DNA of 34,683 nt from Collinsella aerofaciens (GCA_905213325.1 CAJMHW010000023.1:1-34683); one strand, 5' to 3'. Numbered from the stretch's first letter, positions 1 to 9,177 are shown. The notes: generated by a model from the letters alone, not told the origin. Numbers and translations: made by a program.

Positions 1-1073
1 GACACGTCGCGATCGAGCACGCACGCCGCATCCGGTGCATCGCGCTCGACGGTGCGAATGTGCAGACGCTCGGCGATGGCGCGGACGGCGGCACAGCGGG
101 CAGCCTCGGCCTCTTCCTGCGCCGGCGTAAAGATACGGTTGCGCCCCAGCACCAGGCCAATCACATTGCGCGGGCCCAGAGCGTCGACGGCCAGCGCCGC
201 CAGCAGGGACGACGGCAAGTCACCCTCGAGTGCCACCACAGCACGCGACGCACCGTGGGCTCGGGCGTTGTCGCGCACGGCGAGCACCAGCGCCTGCCAC
301 AGCCACTCCTCGGAACGGAACTCGGGCAGTTCGTGATCCTCCAGGGCATCGAGCATCACGCCGCGCTGAATCTCCTGAACCAGCAGGCTCTCCTCAAAGC
401 ACGGCGCCTGGGCCACCACGCGACCGCAGTCGTCGAGCACAAACGAACCGCCGGTATACACCGACTCGTCATAGGCACCGACCGGCGCCATGCAGGCAAA
501 CCACACGCTGCGCTTGGAGGCGACCTTGCGGTAGGCGCCGCTGCGAACGGCGGCAATGGCAACAGTCTCGCGGTCGGTCATGTCAAACGCGTTGAATTGG
601 AAATACGCAATGAGGTCAACACCGGTCGGCAACATCTCGAGTTCGCGGTCCAAGTCAAAAATTACGGCGATGCGCACGCCGTCCACGTCGAACACCGGCG
701 GCGCCCAACGCGTGTCGTTGTTCTCGCCACGCTGCAAGGCAATGCTCGAACGCGCCGGCACCACATGACCGTCCTTGAGCATCATGTAGTCGAGCAGCGG
801 TTGGCCCTCAAACGAAACCGCCGCGGGCACGATGCAGATCATGTCAAGCTCCTGGATACGCTCGGCGACACCAGTCAAGCCGGCAAGCATGTCGTGCTCA
901 AAGTCGGCAGCGCCCACCAGGCCACCGGGCATGGCGCCCATAAAGAGCGGAGCCGGAACGCACAGCACGCGCGCCCCGCGCTCGTGGGCCAGACGAGCCT
1001 GGTCCTCAATGCGGCCGCAAATGCCCTCAATATCACCCAGGCGCATATCGATCTGTGCAAGCGCGAGCTTCAT
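1..1073 (-). CDS. Glutamine-dependent NAD+ synthetase-like protein, degenerate, 3' end outside window
   Basis: The frame stays open for 357 codons from an ATG at 1073 to the left edge. AAAGGG lies seven bases before this ATG. An in-frame ATG at 1100 has no such site. The start (MKLALAQIDMRLGDIEG) and the later stretch GVDLIAYFQFNAFDMTDRET follow the N-terminal nitrilase/glutaminase domain of NadE. A segment near residues 310-340 (VVALEGDLPSSLLAALAV) sits where NadE has its ATP pyrophosphatase loop. By eye, the residues needed for both activities are gone. The nitrilase Glu falls in VPAP instead of FPEL, the Lys position reads SS, the Cys position reads VIFDLD instead of ICEDLW, and SGGxDS reads EGDLPS. 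Family membership is fairly clear, but a working NAD synthetase is doubtful. A regulatory or structural paralogue, or a decaying gene, are alternatives. The C-terminal part is not in the window. Confidence 0.72.
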   Translation of the reverse strand, partial: MKLALAQIDMRLGDIEGICGRIEDQARLAHERGARVLCVPAPLFMGAMPGGLVGAADFEHDMLAGLTGVAERIQELDMICIVPAAVSFEGQPLLDYMMLKDGHVVPARSSIALQRGENNDTRWAPPVFDVDGVRIAVIFDLDRELEMLPTGVDLIAYFQFNAFDMTDRETVAIAAVRSGAYRKVASKRSVWFACMAPVGAYDESVYTGGSFVLDDCGRVVAQAPCFEESLLVQEIQRGVMLDALEDHELPEFRSEEWLWQALVLAVRDNARAHGASRAVVALEGDLPSSLLAALAVDALGPRNVIGLVLGRNRIFTPAQEEAEAARCAAVRAIAERLHIRTVERDAPDAACVLDRDV

Positions 1074-1111
1074 GGCCCAGCCCTTTCCGTCGTAAACCAT
1101 CGAAATCGTAG

Positions 1112-1145
1112 TAAAAGCGCCGGCCGCATAATGCAGCCGGCGCTT
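1112..1145 (-). terminator. Rho-independent terminator after the superoxide reductase gene
   Basis: A perfect 10-bp stem (AAGCGCCGGC, 1115-1124, with GCCGGCGCTT, 1136-1145) has an 11-nt loop. On the minus strand it runs into TTTTAC. It lies 45 bases past the stop of the superoxide reductase gene and just before the start of the NadE-like gene, so it separates the two transcription units. Confidence 0.75.
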
Positions 1146-1190
1146 GCATGTGCATATGCTAGCTATGATACCCCGAGCGGGGGCGCGCTC

Positions 1191-1553
1191 CTAGAATGTC
1201 GCGGACCACAGCCCGTGCAGGTTGCAGTAGGCATAGACGGTACCGGTCTTGGAGCCGCCCGCGAAAAACGTCGCGGGTTTCATGCCGGGCTCAAGGTAAT
1301 GGACCTCTAAGCGGCCCTCGGCCTCAAGGGCGATCCACTCAATGTAGTGCTCGGGCAGGCTGGGGTGCTCGACCGAGCCAACTCGGGCGCGAATCACGTG
1401 ACCGTCGCGCTCGGTCTCGACAACAGGCACGTGCTTCTCATGCGCCGCGTCCTCAGTGTTTGCGGTCAGCTCCGTGCAACCGGCAGGGGTCGCAACGTCG
1501 TCGCCAAGGGCAGCGATGAGCTTGCCGTCGGGGTCCTTAAAGAATTTCGCCAT
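1191..1553 (-). CDS. Superoxide reductase (desulfoferrodoxin family, Cys-less N-terminal domain)
   Basis: This 120-residue protein reduces superoxide to hydrogen peroxide without making oxygen, a typical oxidative defence of anaerobes. The mononuclear iron site is complete: Lys40-His41 in EKHVP, His63 and His69 in EHPSLPEHYIEW, and Cys110 and His113 in CNLHGLW. The N-terminal part aligns with the desulforedoxin domain of two-iron desulfoferrodoxins (KFF...GKLIAAL...LTANTEDAA), but the four iron-binding cysteines are absent and only Cys26 remains. It therefore resembles the class III type known from Treponema. The ATG at 1553 is chosen because AAGGAG lies just upstream; a longer frame to 1694 adds residues unlike the family. 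It is monocistronic, with a terminator at 1112-1145. The 150 bases upstream hold no promoter I can name with confidence. Confidence 0.9.
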   Translation of the reverse strand: MAKFFKDPDGKLIAALGDDVATPAGCTELTANTEDAAHEKHVPVVETERDGHVIRARVGSVEHPSLPEHYIEWIALEAEGRLEVHYLEPGMKPATFFAGGSKTGTVYAYCNLHGLWSATF

Positions 1554-1703
1554 GATGTTCTCCTTTGCTGATGTGCCAATGTTCTTGATGGTTCTTATGC
1601 CCAAAGGCAGACAAACCATCCACGGCATTGCAAATGAACACATAACGAGCGGGGACGATGGGACAGCGCGGGCTATCCGCCCTGGCGGCCTCACCCGAGC
1701 GGG

Positions 1704-4700
1704 TTAACGCCCGTCGCCGCCGAGCAGCGCCAGAACATCCTCGCGCGTGAACAGTGCCGACGAGATGCCGTCGCCGCCGAGTACGCTGTTGACCAGGTCG
1801 CGCTTAGACTCCTGCATCCGCATAATGCGTTCCTCGATCGTGTCCTTGGCGATGAGCTTGTACACGGTCACGGTATGTTGCTGGCCAATACGGTGTGCAC
1901 GGTCAGTTGCTTGGTCCTGCGCCGCCACGTTCCACCACGGGTCGTAGTGGATGACCACGTCGGCAGCCGTCAGGTTAAGGCCCACGCCGCCCGCCTTGAG
2001 CGAAATCAAAAAGACCGGAACCTCGCCCTCCTGGAACTGCGCGACCATCTTGGCGCGGCTCTCCTTAGACGAAGCGCCCGTGAGCTTAAAGAAGTCGATG
2101 TCCTCCTTGGCCAAGCGCTTACCGATGATATCGAGCATACCCGTAAACTGGCTGAACAACAGGATGCGATGCCCGCCGTCGAGTGCGCCGTGCACGAGCT
2201 CCATGCACGTATCGAGTTTGGCGCTCCCCGCCTTGTAATCCTCGTAGTGCAGACGCGGGTCGCAGCAGATCTGGCGCAGCTTGGTGAGCTCGGCGAGCAC
2301 CTTGAGCTTGTCTTTCTTAAACTCGGATGACTCGCGGTGCTGCACCTGTTGGGCGATGCGGTCCTGGTTGGCCAGGTAGAGCTTGCGCTGCTCGCCGGTA
2401 AGCTGCGCCATGACCGTATCCTCGATCTTCTCGGGCAGGTCGGCCACCACGTCTTCCTTGACACGGCGCAGCACAAACGGCGACACGAGCGCTTGCAGGC
2501 GAGCGGCACTGTCGCCCTCGGCATGCTCGACCGGGCTTTCGAAGCGCTTGGCAAACGACTCGCGCGTGCCAAGTAGGCCCGGCATCAAAAAGTCGAAGAT
2601 GCTCCAGAGCTCGGATAGGCGGTTTTCGATGGGCGTGCCCGTCAGGGCAAAGCGCACGCCGGCCGGCAGGCGCTTGGTGGCACGCGCCACCTGGGTGAGC
2701 GGGTTTTTAATGTACTGGGCCTCATCGAGTACCACGCGGGCAAAGTCCTGCTCGACGTACTCGTCGATATCGCGCCGCATAAGGTCATACGACGTCACGA
2801 CCACGTTATGCTCGGCCACGCCGGCGATTTGCACGCGACGCTGGGCCTTGGCGCCCACGATGGCGCACACATCGAGCGACGGGGCGAAGCGCTCCAGCTC
2901 GGCAGTCCAGTTGTACACGAGCGACGCAGGGCACACCACAAGCGTGGGCTTAATGTCCCCCGCTTCCACGCGCGCCAGGATATGCGCGATCATCTGGAGC
3001 GTTTTGCCCAGGCCCATATCGTCGGCCAAGATACCGCCGAGGCCCAGATGCTCAAGCGAGCCGAGCCACTGGTAGCCGTCGACCTGGTAGCCACGCAGCG
3101 TGGCCTTGAGCGAGGCGGGTACCGTAAAGTCCATCTTGCCGAGCGTGTCCAGGCGCTCGACGGTACGGCGGAACGCAGCGTCGCGATCGGCCTCAAGCGC
3201 CGGCGTGCGCGCAAGCATGCTGTCGACGAACAGGGTACTCGACGCGGGGAGCGACACGCCGTCGAGCAGGTCGACAGCATCGACGCCCAGGTCCTCGGCA
3301 AGGCCAAACGCGGCTCGGGCGCCCTCGTCCAGGCGAATGATGTCGCCCGACGTGAGACGCGCAAACGTCTGGTGACGCTTGTACGAATCGAGATAGACGG
3401 CAAGGTCCGCGGCCGAAAGCCCGCTCGCACCCAGCTCGACATCGAGCAGATTGCTCTTGACGGTCGCACGCACCGAAAGCTTGGGCGCAGGGCGGACCGA
3501 GATCTGGCGCAGACGGTCGCTGAGCATGACCTCACCCAGCTCGGACAGGGCGGACAGGCCCTCGGTCAGCAGGCAGAACAAGCTCTCGTCATCGCGCTCC
3601 TCAAACGCCAGGCCGCCCTCGTAAAAGTCGAAATACAGGGCCGCCGTGTCCATAACGCGAAACTCCGCCACCTCGTCGCGGGGCGGCACGCCGGGGCGTT
3701 GCTCTTCGAAGGGGCTGCCCGGAGCGCCCAGGCTAAAGAGATCCGCCGACCAATCGCCGTAGGCAACCGTAATTTTGCAGGTCACGAGCCCATCGTCGAC
3801 GCCGATCGCCATAGCAAAGCTCGGCTCGGGTGCCACGGTATCGAGCACGGCGGGCGCGGTAAGGTCGGTATAGTCGCGCAAAATGGGCAGCGCCATACGA
3901 CAGAACTCCCCCACCTGGTCGGCAGCGATATGGACCGGCGTGCGACAGGGCAGCAAGCGCGATAGGAACGGCGCCGCATGTTGGGCAAACGCCGTGTCGG
4001 TACGGCGCGCGCGGCGCGTGTCGACCAGGTAGGCAGCATCGCCCGATGCAAAGCAGTACATATCGGCGGGCAGGCGAAGGTCGTAGCTGCCGCCGACCGC
4101 CGGCGCAATCTTGGAGGCAAGGAGCGGCGGGCGCTTGGTCGGGGCTTCATCCTTCCCTTGCGGCGCCGGCTCGACCGCCACGTCATAGGTGCGATGCGTC
4201 GTCGTCCCCCGCGACCAGGCGGGCTCAAAAGCGATGGTCTGGCCGCGCAACAGGTCCAGCACATATACGATGCTATGCTCGGACAGCGGCAACTGACGCT
4301 CGGCGACAAAACCACTGCGGGCAAAGTCGTACGACGCCGAACGCGAGCTTGTGATGTCATCGAGATAGGCAACTGTCGTCACGACAAGGTTGAGCAGCTT
4401 TGTCGACACGTCTTCGAAGGCTTCGGGCGTATGGACAAACGTGAGCTTCTTGCCGTACGAGAAGGTGCCGCCGCGCACGTAGGCATCGGCCATGCCGTCG
4501 ATGTCCTTGACCACGTAGGAGACCGATCCACAGCGAATGCGGAACTCGAGCGCCCAGCTAAAGCGGTCGGCGAACAGCGGATTGTAGTACGGCACCAGCG
4601 AGGGCTCCAACACCGCCTTGGGGGCATCGGGATCCACACTGCCGGCAAGCTTGCGGCGCATGCTCGCCAGCTCATCCATGCGCGCGTCCGAAAGATCGGA

Positions 4701-5168
4701 GAGCGCCGCCATGAGGCTGGGACTCGTGGGGACGGGCGCCGGAAAGGGAAAGTTGGGATTGACGGCCGGCGCTTTGGGCGCGTTGCGCGCGGGCTGTTTC
4801 GGCTGCGCCGCAAACGTGCGGACCGGCGTGCGCAAACCTTCGACGGGCTCGGCGCCGCTGGCATCCAAATACGCCAGAGCCGTGGCAATAGCGTGCTTGC
4901 ACATGCCGGGGTAGCGATAGGCAGCGGGGCAATCGCAGTCGTAGTCGATCACCTCGTGCTCGTCCATGTCGAGCGCCACGTGCGTCTTGTACAGGTCGCC
5001 ACGCGAACCGCGCACCGAGCCCTCAACCGTCACGTTTTTGGAGAAGCGCGAGCCGCTGTCCTCGATCGACAGCACGGCGCCGTTGAGCATGAGCGAACGC
5101 CCCTTCATAAAGGTGCCACTCAGCGCCGCCTCTTTCCGGAGCGCCTGCACAAACGTCCCCTGCGCCAT
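1704..5168 (-). CDS. SWIM zinc finger-containing SNF2-family helicase
   Basis: This 1154-residue protein belongs to the bacterial SNF2 ATPases (RapA/HepA-like translocases). Near residues 74-97 is a SWIM zinc finger (CDCPAAYRYPGMCKH). The two-lobed motor occupies about residues 690-1150. It shows motif I DDMGLGKT near 715, motif II DEAQ near 811, motif III LTGTPIENRLSELWSIFDF, and the C-terminal motifs GVGLNLTAADVVI and QATDRAHRIGQ near 1070-1090. The middle (about 190-680) has no motif I recognise. All ATPase motifs look intact. A TTG-started frame from 5180 exists, but GGAGG sits seven bases before the ATG at 5168, so that start is preferred. DNA or nucleoprotein remodelling, perhaps recycling of RNA polymerase, is inferred from the family. 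Its neighbours are housekeeping genes with no methyltransferase or nuclease partner, so a defence role is not supported. Confidence 0.9.
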   Translation of the reverse strand: MAQGTFVQALRKEAALSGTFMKGRSLMLNGAVLSIEDSGSRFSKNVTVEGSVRGSRGDLYKTHVALDMDEHEVIDYDCDCPAAYRYPGMCKHAIATALAYLDASGAEPVEGLRTPVRTFAAQPKQPARNAPKAPAVNPNFPFPAPVPTSPSLMAALSDLSDARMDELASMRRKLAGSVDPDAPKAVLEPSLVPYYNPLFADRFSWALEFRIRCGSVSYVVKDIDGMADAYVRGGTFSYGKKLTFVHTPEAFEDVSTKLLNLVVTTVAYLDDITSSRSASYDFARSGFVAERQLPLSEHSIVYVLDLLRGQTIAFEPAWSRGTTTHRTYDVAVEPAPQGKDEAPTKRPPLLASKIAPAVGGSYDLRLPADMYCFASGDAAYLVDTRRARRTDTAFAQHAAPFLSRLLPCRTPVHIAADQVGEFCRMALPILRDYTDLTAPAVLDTVAPEPSFAMAIGVDDGLVTCKITVAYGDWSADLFSLGAPGSPFEEQRPGVPPRDEVAEFRVMDTAALYFDFYEGGLAFEERDDESLFCLLTEGLSALSELGEVMLSDRLRQISVRPAPKLSVRATVKSNLLDVELGASGLSAADLAVYLDSYKRHQTFARLTSGDIIRLDEGARAAFGLAEDLGVDAVDLLDGVSLPASSTLFVDSMLARTPALEADRDAAFRRTVERLDTLGKMDFTVPASLKATLRGYQVDGYQWLGSLEHLGLGGILADDMGLGKTLQMIAHILARVEAGDIKPTLVVCPASLVYNWTAELERFAPSLDVCAIVGAKAQRRVQIAGVAEHNVVVTSYDLMRRDIDEYVEQDFARVVLDEAQYIKNPLTQVARATKRLPAGVRFALTGTPIENRLSELWSIFDFLMPGLLGTRESFAKRFESPVEHAEGDSAARLQALVSPFVLRRVKEDVVADLPEKIEDTVMAQLTGEQRKLYLANQDRIAQQVQHRESSEFKKDKLKVLAELTKLRQICCDPRLHYEDYKAGSAKLDTCMELVHGALDGGHRILLFSQFTGMLDIIGKRLAKEDIDFFKLTGASSKESRAKMVAQFQEGEVPVFLISLKAGGVGLNLTAADVVIHYDPWWNVAAQDQATDRAHRIGQQHTVTVYKLIAKDTIEERIMRMQESKRDLVNSVLGGDGISSALFTREDVLALLGGDGR

Positions 5169-5188
5169 CACTTCCTCCAATCCACACA

Positions 5189-5316
5189 GGGTAGCTAATT
5201 TGGGACGGGGCTATTTTAGCTACCCCCATATGTCGGTTGAGATGTATTCCGACCCTGGCTCATTCGCCGTCAGTCAAAGGGTAGCTAAAATAGCCCCGTC
5301 CCAAATTAGCTACCCC
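5189..5316. repeat. Inverted pair of GGGACG-loop hairpins
   Basis: Two 37-bp units (5189-5225 and 5279-5315) are perfect reverse complements, separated by 53 bases. Each unit is also a hairpin on its own, with arms GGGTAGCTAA and TTAGCTACCC around the loop TTTGGGACGGGGCTATT. The element fills the gap between dnaE and the SNF2 gene. It has no T-run typical of a terminator. Confidence 0.85.
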
Positions 5317-5328
5317 AGCAAAATCATT

Positions 5329-8300
5329 TTAGATAACCGTCACGCGGCCCTGGTTGCCCACAATGGCCTTGGCCTCGGCCAGCAGTGGAATCGAGCGCGC
5401 ATTGACCTTGGCCGGCACCTCGGCACGCAGTACGCGCCCGTCCACCTGCTCGATAAAGATCTCCACGCGGTCGCCGCCCGGGTTAGCGGTGAGCACCGTG
5501 GCCAGGCGCGCCATATTGCCCTGGCTAAAGCGGCTGTTGGGCACCATAACCTCAAACACCTTGGGCTTGTTGTTCTCCTCGTTGAGCTCAAGCGGCACGA
5601 TCTCCTGCGCGATGATCTGGTCGCCGCGGTCCGAGCGCTCGAGTTTGCCCTTGATGCGCACAAAGGCGTCGGACAGCTGCGCACCGGTCTCGGGATCGAC
5701 CTCGCCGTACAGGTACCCCTCGGCCTCCTTGTAGGTCTTGGGGAACACGACGACGGTGGCCTCGCCTTCCATGTCCTCGAGCTGCACGATGCCCATGGGG
5801 TCGCCGTTTTTGGTCACGCGCTTGGACACGCACGAGACCATGCCGGCCCACCACAGCGCTTTGCCCTCGGGAATCTCCTGGTTGATGGTGCCGCCCGTAG
5901 GATTCTGAACTTCGTAGCCGGTGTCGATCTGCGAGAACGAGAAGTCGCGCGCTTTGCTGAGCGCATACTCAAACGGGCGCAGCGGGTGGTCCGAGACATA
6001 GATGCCCAGAACCTCCTTCTCCTGGCTCAGCTTAAGGTGGCGGTCCCATTCCTGGCCGTCCGGATCGGGCACGCTGACCTCGAAACCCGAGCCCTCAACA
6101 TCACCAAACATGTCGAAGAACGAGGTCTGGCCGCTCGCGCGGTCCTTCTGGCGCTTTATCGCGGCGTCGATGATGTTCTCGGGGTTGTTCTTGTCCACAA
6201 AGTGCATCATCTGGCGGCGCGGATAGCCCGTGGAGTCGAAGGCACCTGCCTTGATCAGCGATTCGATCACGCGGCGGTTGGCCTGGCTCGAGTCCACGCG
6301 CTCGACAAAGTCGTGCAGCGTCTTAAACGGGCCGCCCGCCTCGCGCTCGGCGATAATCGCCTGCGCCACGCCGGTACCCACGCCGCGGATGCCGGCCAGA
6401 CCAAAGCGCACGCCCTCCTTGGTAGCCGTGAACTCGGTACCGGACTCGTTGACATCTGGCGAAAGCACGGGGATGCCGTCGTGACGGCATGCCGAGACGT
6501 AGTGCACGATCTTGTCGGTCTTGCCCGTGTAGGACGTCAGCACGGCCGCCATGTACTCGTGCGGATAGTGCGCCTTGAGCCATGCCGTCTGCATAACCAG
6601 AATGGCGTAGCCGGCGGAGTGCGACTTGTTGAAGGCGTAGGACGCGAACTCGAGAACATCGTCCCAAATCTTCTGGGCGACCTCGCGCGTGTAGTTGTTC
6701 TTGATAGCGCCGTTCATCCAGTGGTCGTAGGTGGTCTCGTCCGAGCCATCCTCCCAGTGGAGCACCGTCGACGTGAGCAGCTTGATCTTTTTCTTAGCCA
6801 CGGGCTTACGGATACGCGAGTCCGACTCGCCCTTGGAGAAGCCGCACATCTCGACGGAGATGAGCATAACCTGCTCCTGGTAGACCATGGTGCCGTAGGT
6901 TTCGCCCAGGATGTCGTCCAGACGGTCGTCGTAGGAGACGGCCGGCTCCTTGCCGTTCATACGGTTGATGTAGGACGAGACCATGCCGGCGCCTAGCGGG
7001 CCCGGACGGTACAGGGCGATCAATGCCACGACGTGCTTGTACTCTGTGGGCTTCATGTTCTTGATCGTGGCCGTCATGCCGGCGGACTCGACCTGGAAGA
7101 CGCCGGCGGTGTGACCGGAGCCCATGAGCTTAAAGATCTCGGGATCGTCAAAGGGAATCTCTTCCTCTTTGATGTCGATGCCAAAGTTCTTTTTGATGTT
7201 TGCCTTGGCCTTAGAGATAACCGTCAGCGTGCGCAGGCCCAGGAAGTCCATCTTGAGCAGGCCCATGTCGGCAACGGTATGGCCCTCGTACTGGGTAATC
7301 TCGACGCCGCCCTTGGTGTCGAGCTTGGTGGGCACGTGCTCGTTGACGGGGTCGCGGCAGATCAGAACGGCGCACGCGTGCACGCCCTCGCCACGGGTGA
7401 GGCCCTCGATCGAGAGCGCCGTGTCGATGATGCGGCGGGCGTCGTCGTCCTTTTTATAGGCCTCGGCAAAGTCGGGGTTAAACAGATCTTCTTTGCCGGG
7501 TTGTTTGTCGAGCACCTGCTTGAGCTTGACCTTGGGGTCGCTCGAGACCATCTTGGACAGGCGCTGGCCCATGTAGACCGGGTAGTCCAGGACGCGCGCG
7601 GCGTCGTTGATGGCCTGCTTGGCCTTAATGGTCGAGTAGGTGATGACGTGGGTGACCTTCTCGGGACCGTAGAGCTGGCGAACGTGCTCCACGACCTCGA
7701 GGCGCCGCTCATCGTCGAAGTCCATATCGATATCGGGCATCTCGGTACGCTGCGGGGACAGGAACCTCTCGAACATCAGGCCGTTCTCGAGCGGGTCGAA
7801 CGCGGTGATGTTCATGGCGTAGGCAACGATAGCGCCGGCGGCAGAACCACGGCCGGGGCCGACGCCGATGCCGTTGTCCTTGGCCCATTGCACGTACTCG
7901 GCAACGATCAAGAAGTAGGCGGCAAAGCCCTTGTCGCAGATGACCTTGTATTCGTACTCAAAGCGCTCTTTGATGTTGACTCCGCCGATCTCGCGCGTGG
8001 CCCAGTCGTCACCGTAGTGCTGGCGCAGGCCCTTCTCGCACTCGCGGCGGAACTGGCTCTCGTGCGTCTCGCCGGGATCGAGCAACGGGAAGCGCGGCAG
8101 GATGATGGAGTCCCAGTCGAGCTCCACGTAGCACTTGTCGGCAATCTCGAGCGTGTTGTCGCAGGCCTCGGGGCAATACGGGAACATCGCCCGCATCTCC
8201 TCCTCGGTCTTCATGTAAAACTCCGAGCCGGTCATGCGCATACGGTTGGGGTCGTCGACCTTGGCGTTCATGCCAATGCACATGATGACGTCCTGCACGG

Positions 8301-9132
8301 GGGCGTCCTCGCGGCGCAGGTAGTGGAAGTCGTTGGTGGCGATGACCTTGACGCCCACCTGTTTGGCAATGTCGATGAGCGTGCGGTCCATCTGCTCGTC
8401 GGTCAGGCCGTTATCGGTGGTAATGCCGTGTTCCTGAATCTCGATGTAAAAATCGCCGGGGTCGAAGGTGTCGCGGAAGGTCTCGGCCCACTTGATGGCA
8501 CCCTCCATGTCACCGCGGTCGATGTACTTGGGGATGATGCCCGCGATACAGGCACTGGTGCAGATCATGCCCTTGGCGTGGCGGCGCAGGTTGTCGAGCG
8601 TCACGCGGGGCTTATAGTAAAAGCCCTGCACGGCGGCCTCAGAGACCGTCTGCATCAGGTTGACGTAGCCCTCCTGGTCCTTGGCCAGAAGGATCATGTG
8701 GTAGAGCTCGGGCTTGTGGTCGCGGGCGAGCGTCTCGTCCGGCGTAAAGTAGACCTCGCAGCCAAAGATGGGTTTGATGACCAGGGGCGGCTTGAGCTCG
8801 TCGATGTTGCCCTTCTCGTCCCACATGGCCATGTCCTTCACATACTGGGCATGCTCGCGCGGGTTTTCCTCGGGATCGGGCTCCACCAGCTCGTCGCGGC
8901 GGTCCTTTTCCAAGAAGGCCTTGTCGTGGCTCCAGGTTTTGTACTCGGGCGTGTTGTGGTTGACGGCGTCGCAGGCCAGCGCCAGGTCGGGCACGCCGTA
9001 CATGTAGCCGTGGTCGGTGATGGCCACGGCGGGCATGCCCAGCTCAACGGCACGGTTGACCATATCCTGGATACGAGTTGCGCCGTCGAGCATGGAGAAA
9101 ACAGTGTGATTGTGCAGATGGACGAATGCCAT
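5329..9132 (-). CDS. dnaE: DNA polymerase III alpha subunit
   Basis: This is the replicative C-family polymerase, 1267 residues. The N-terminal PHP domain starts with HLHNHTVFSMLDG (residues 6-18) and keeps ITDHGYMYG and later histidines, so it could bind metals and might proofread. Polymerase aspartates appear in PDIDMDFDDERR near 465 and in KMDFLGLRTL near 625. FASYAFNKSHSAGYA near 830 is the usual finger/thumb signature. An OB-fold lies around 1090-1130. Two oddities stand out: about 60 extra residues inside the PHP domain (roughly 55-120), and RKPVAKKK where the family normally has RRAMGKKK. The ATG at 9132 has GGAG about eight bases upstream. It is slightly longer than E. coli DnaE (1160). 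Confidence 0.97.
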   Translation of the reverse strand: MAFVHLHNHTVFSMLDGATRIQDMVNRAVELGMPAVAITDHGYMYGVPDLALACDAVNHNTPEYKTWSHDKAFLEKDRRDELVEPDPEENPREHAQYVKDMAMWDEKGNIDELKPPLVIKPIFGCEVYFTPDETLARDHKPELYHMILLAKDQEGYVNLMQTVSEAAVQGFYYKPRVTLDNLRRHAKGMICTSACIAGIIPKYIDRGDMEGAIKWAETFRDTFDPGDFYIEIQEHGITTDNGLTDEQMDRTLIDIAKQVGVKVIATNDFHYLRREDAPVQDVIMCIGMNAKVDDPNRMRMTGSEFYMKTEEEMRAMFPYCPEACDNTLEIADKCYVELDWDSIILPRFPLLDPGETHESQFRRECEKGLRQHYGDDWATREIGGVNIKERFEYEYKVICDKGFAAYFLIVAEYVQWAKDNGIGVGPGRGSAAGAIVAYAMNITAFDPLENGLMFERFLSPQRTEMPDIDMDFDDERRLEVVEHVRQLYGPEKVTHVITYSTIKAKQAINDAARVLDYPVYMGQRLSKMVSSDPKVKLKQVLDKQPGKEDLFNPDFAEAYKKDDDARRIIDTALSIEGLTRGEGVHACAVLICRDPVNEHVPTKLDTKGGVEITQYEGHTVADMGLLKMDFLGLRTLTVISKAKANIKKNFGIDIKEEEIPFDDPEIFKLMGSGHTAGVFQVESAGMTATIKNMKPTEYKHVVALIALYRPGPLGAGMVSSYINRMNGKEPAVSYDDRLDDILGETYGTMVYQEQVMLISVEMCGFSKGESDSRIRKPVAKKKIKLLTSTVLHWEDGSDETTYDHWMNGAIKNNYTREVAQKIWDDVLEFASYAFNKSHSAGYAILVMQTAWLKAHYPHEYMAAVLTSYTGKTDKIVHYVSACRHDGIPVLSPDVNESGTEFTATKEGVRFGLAGIRGVGTGVAQAIIAEREAGGPFKTLHDFVERVDSSQANRRVIESLIKAGAFDSTGYPRRQMMHFVDKNNPENIIDAAIKRQKDRASGQTSFFDMFGDVEGSGFEVSVPDPDGQEWDRHLKLSQEKEVLGIYVSDHPLRPFEYALSKARDFSFSQIDTGYEVQNPTGGTINQEIPEGKALWWAGMVSCVSKRVTKNGDPMGIVQLEDMEGEATVVVFPKTYKEAEGYLYGEVDPETGAQLSDAFVRIKGKLERSDRGDQIIAQEIVPLELNEENNKPKVFEVMVPNSRFSQGNMARLATVLTANPGGDRVEIFIEQVDGRVLRAEVPAKVNARSIPLLAEAKAIVGNQGRVTVI

Positions 9133-9171
9133 GTGATGAGCTCCGATGCGGGTTCGTGTTCTGACTGAACG

Positions 9172-9177
9172 ATTTTA
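9172..9177 (-). promoter_or_regulatory. Possible -10 element for dnaE
   Basis: TAAAAT on the minus strand lies about 40 bases before the dnaE start, giving a short 5' leader. No convincing -35 hexamer is present 16-18 bases upstream, so this is only a candidate. Confidence 0.3.

Noticed and set aside
60..1310. Long plus-strand frame of 416 codons at the left edge
   Set aside because: It is the shadow of the minus-strand NadE-like and superoxide reductase genes. Its residues are rich in His, Arg and Gly without any domain, and the opposite strand has recognisable families with ribosome-binding sites.
1640..1703. GGGGACGATGGGACAGCGC stretch as another member of the GGGACG hairpin group
   Set aside because: The core is similar, but no arms longer than three bases pair around it.
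4966..9168. Plus-strand frames of 676 and 711 codons opposite dnaE
   Set aside because: Both are antisense readings of dnaE caused by high GC; the sense strand is unambiguous DnaE.
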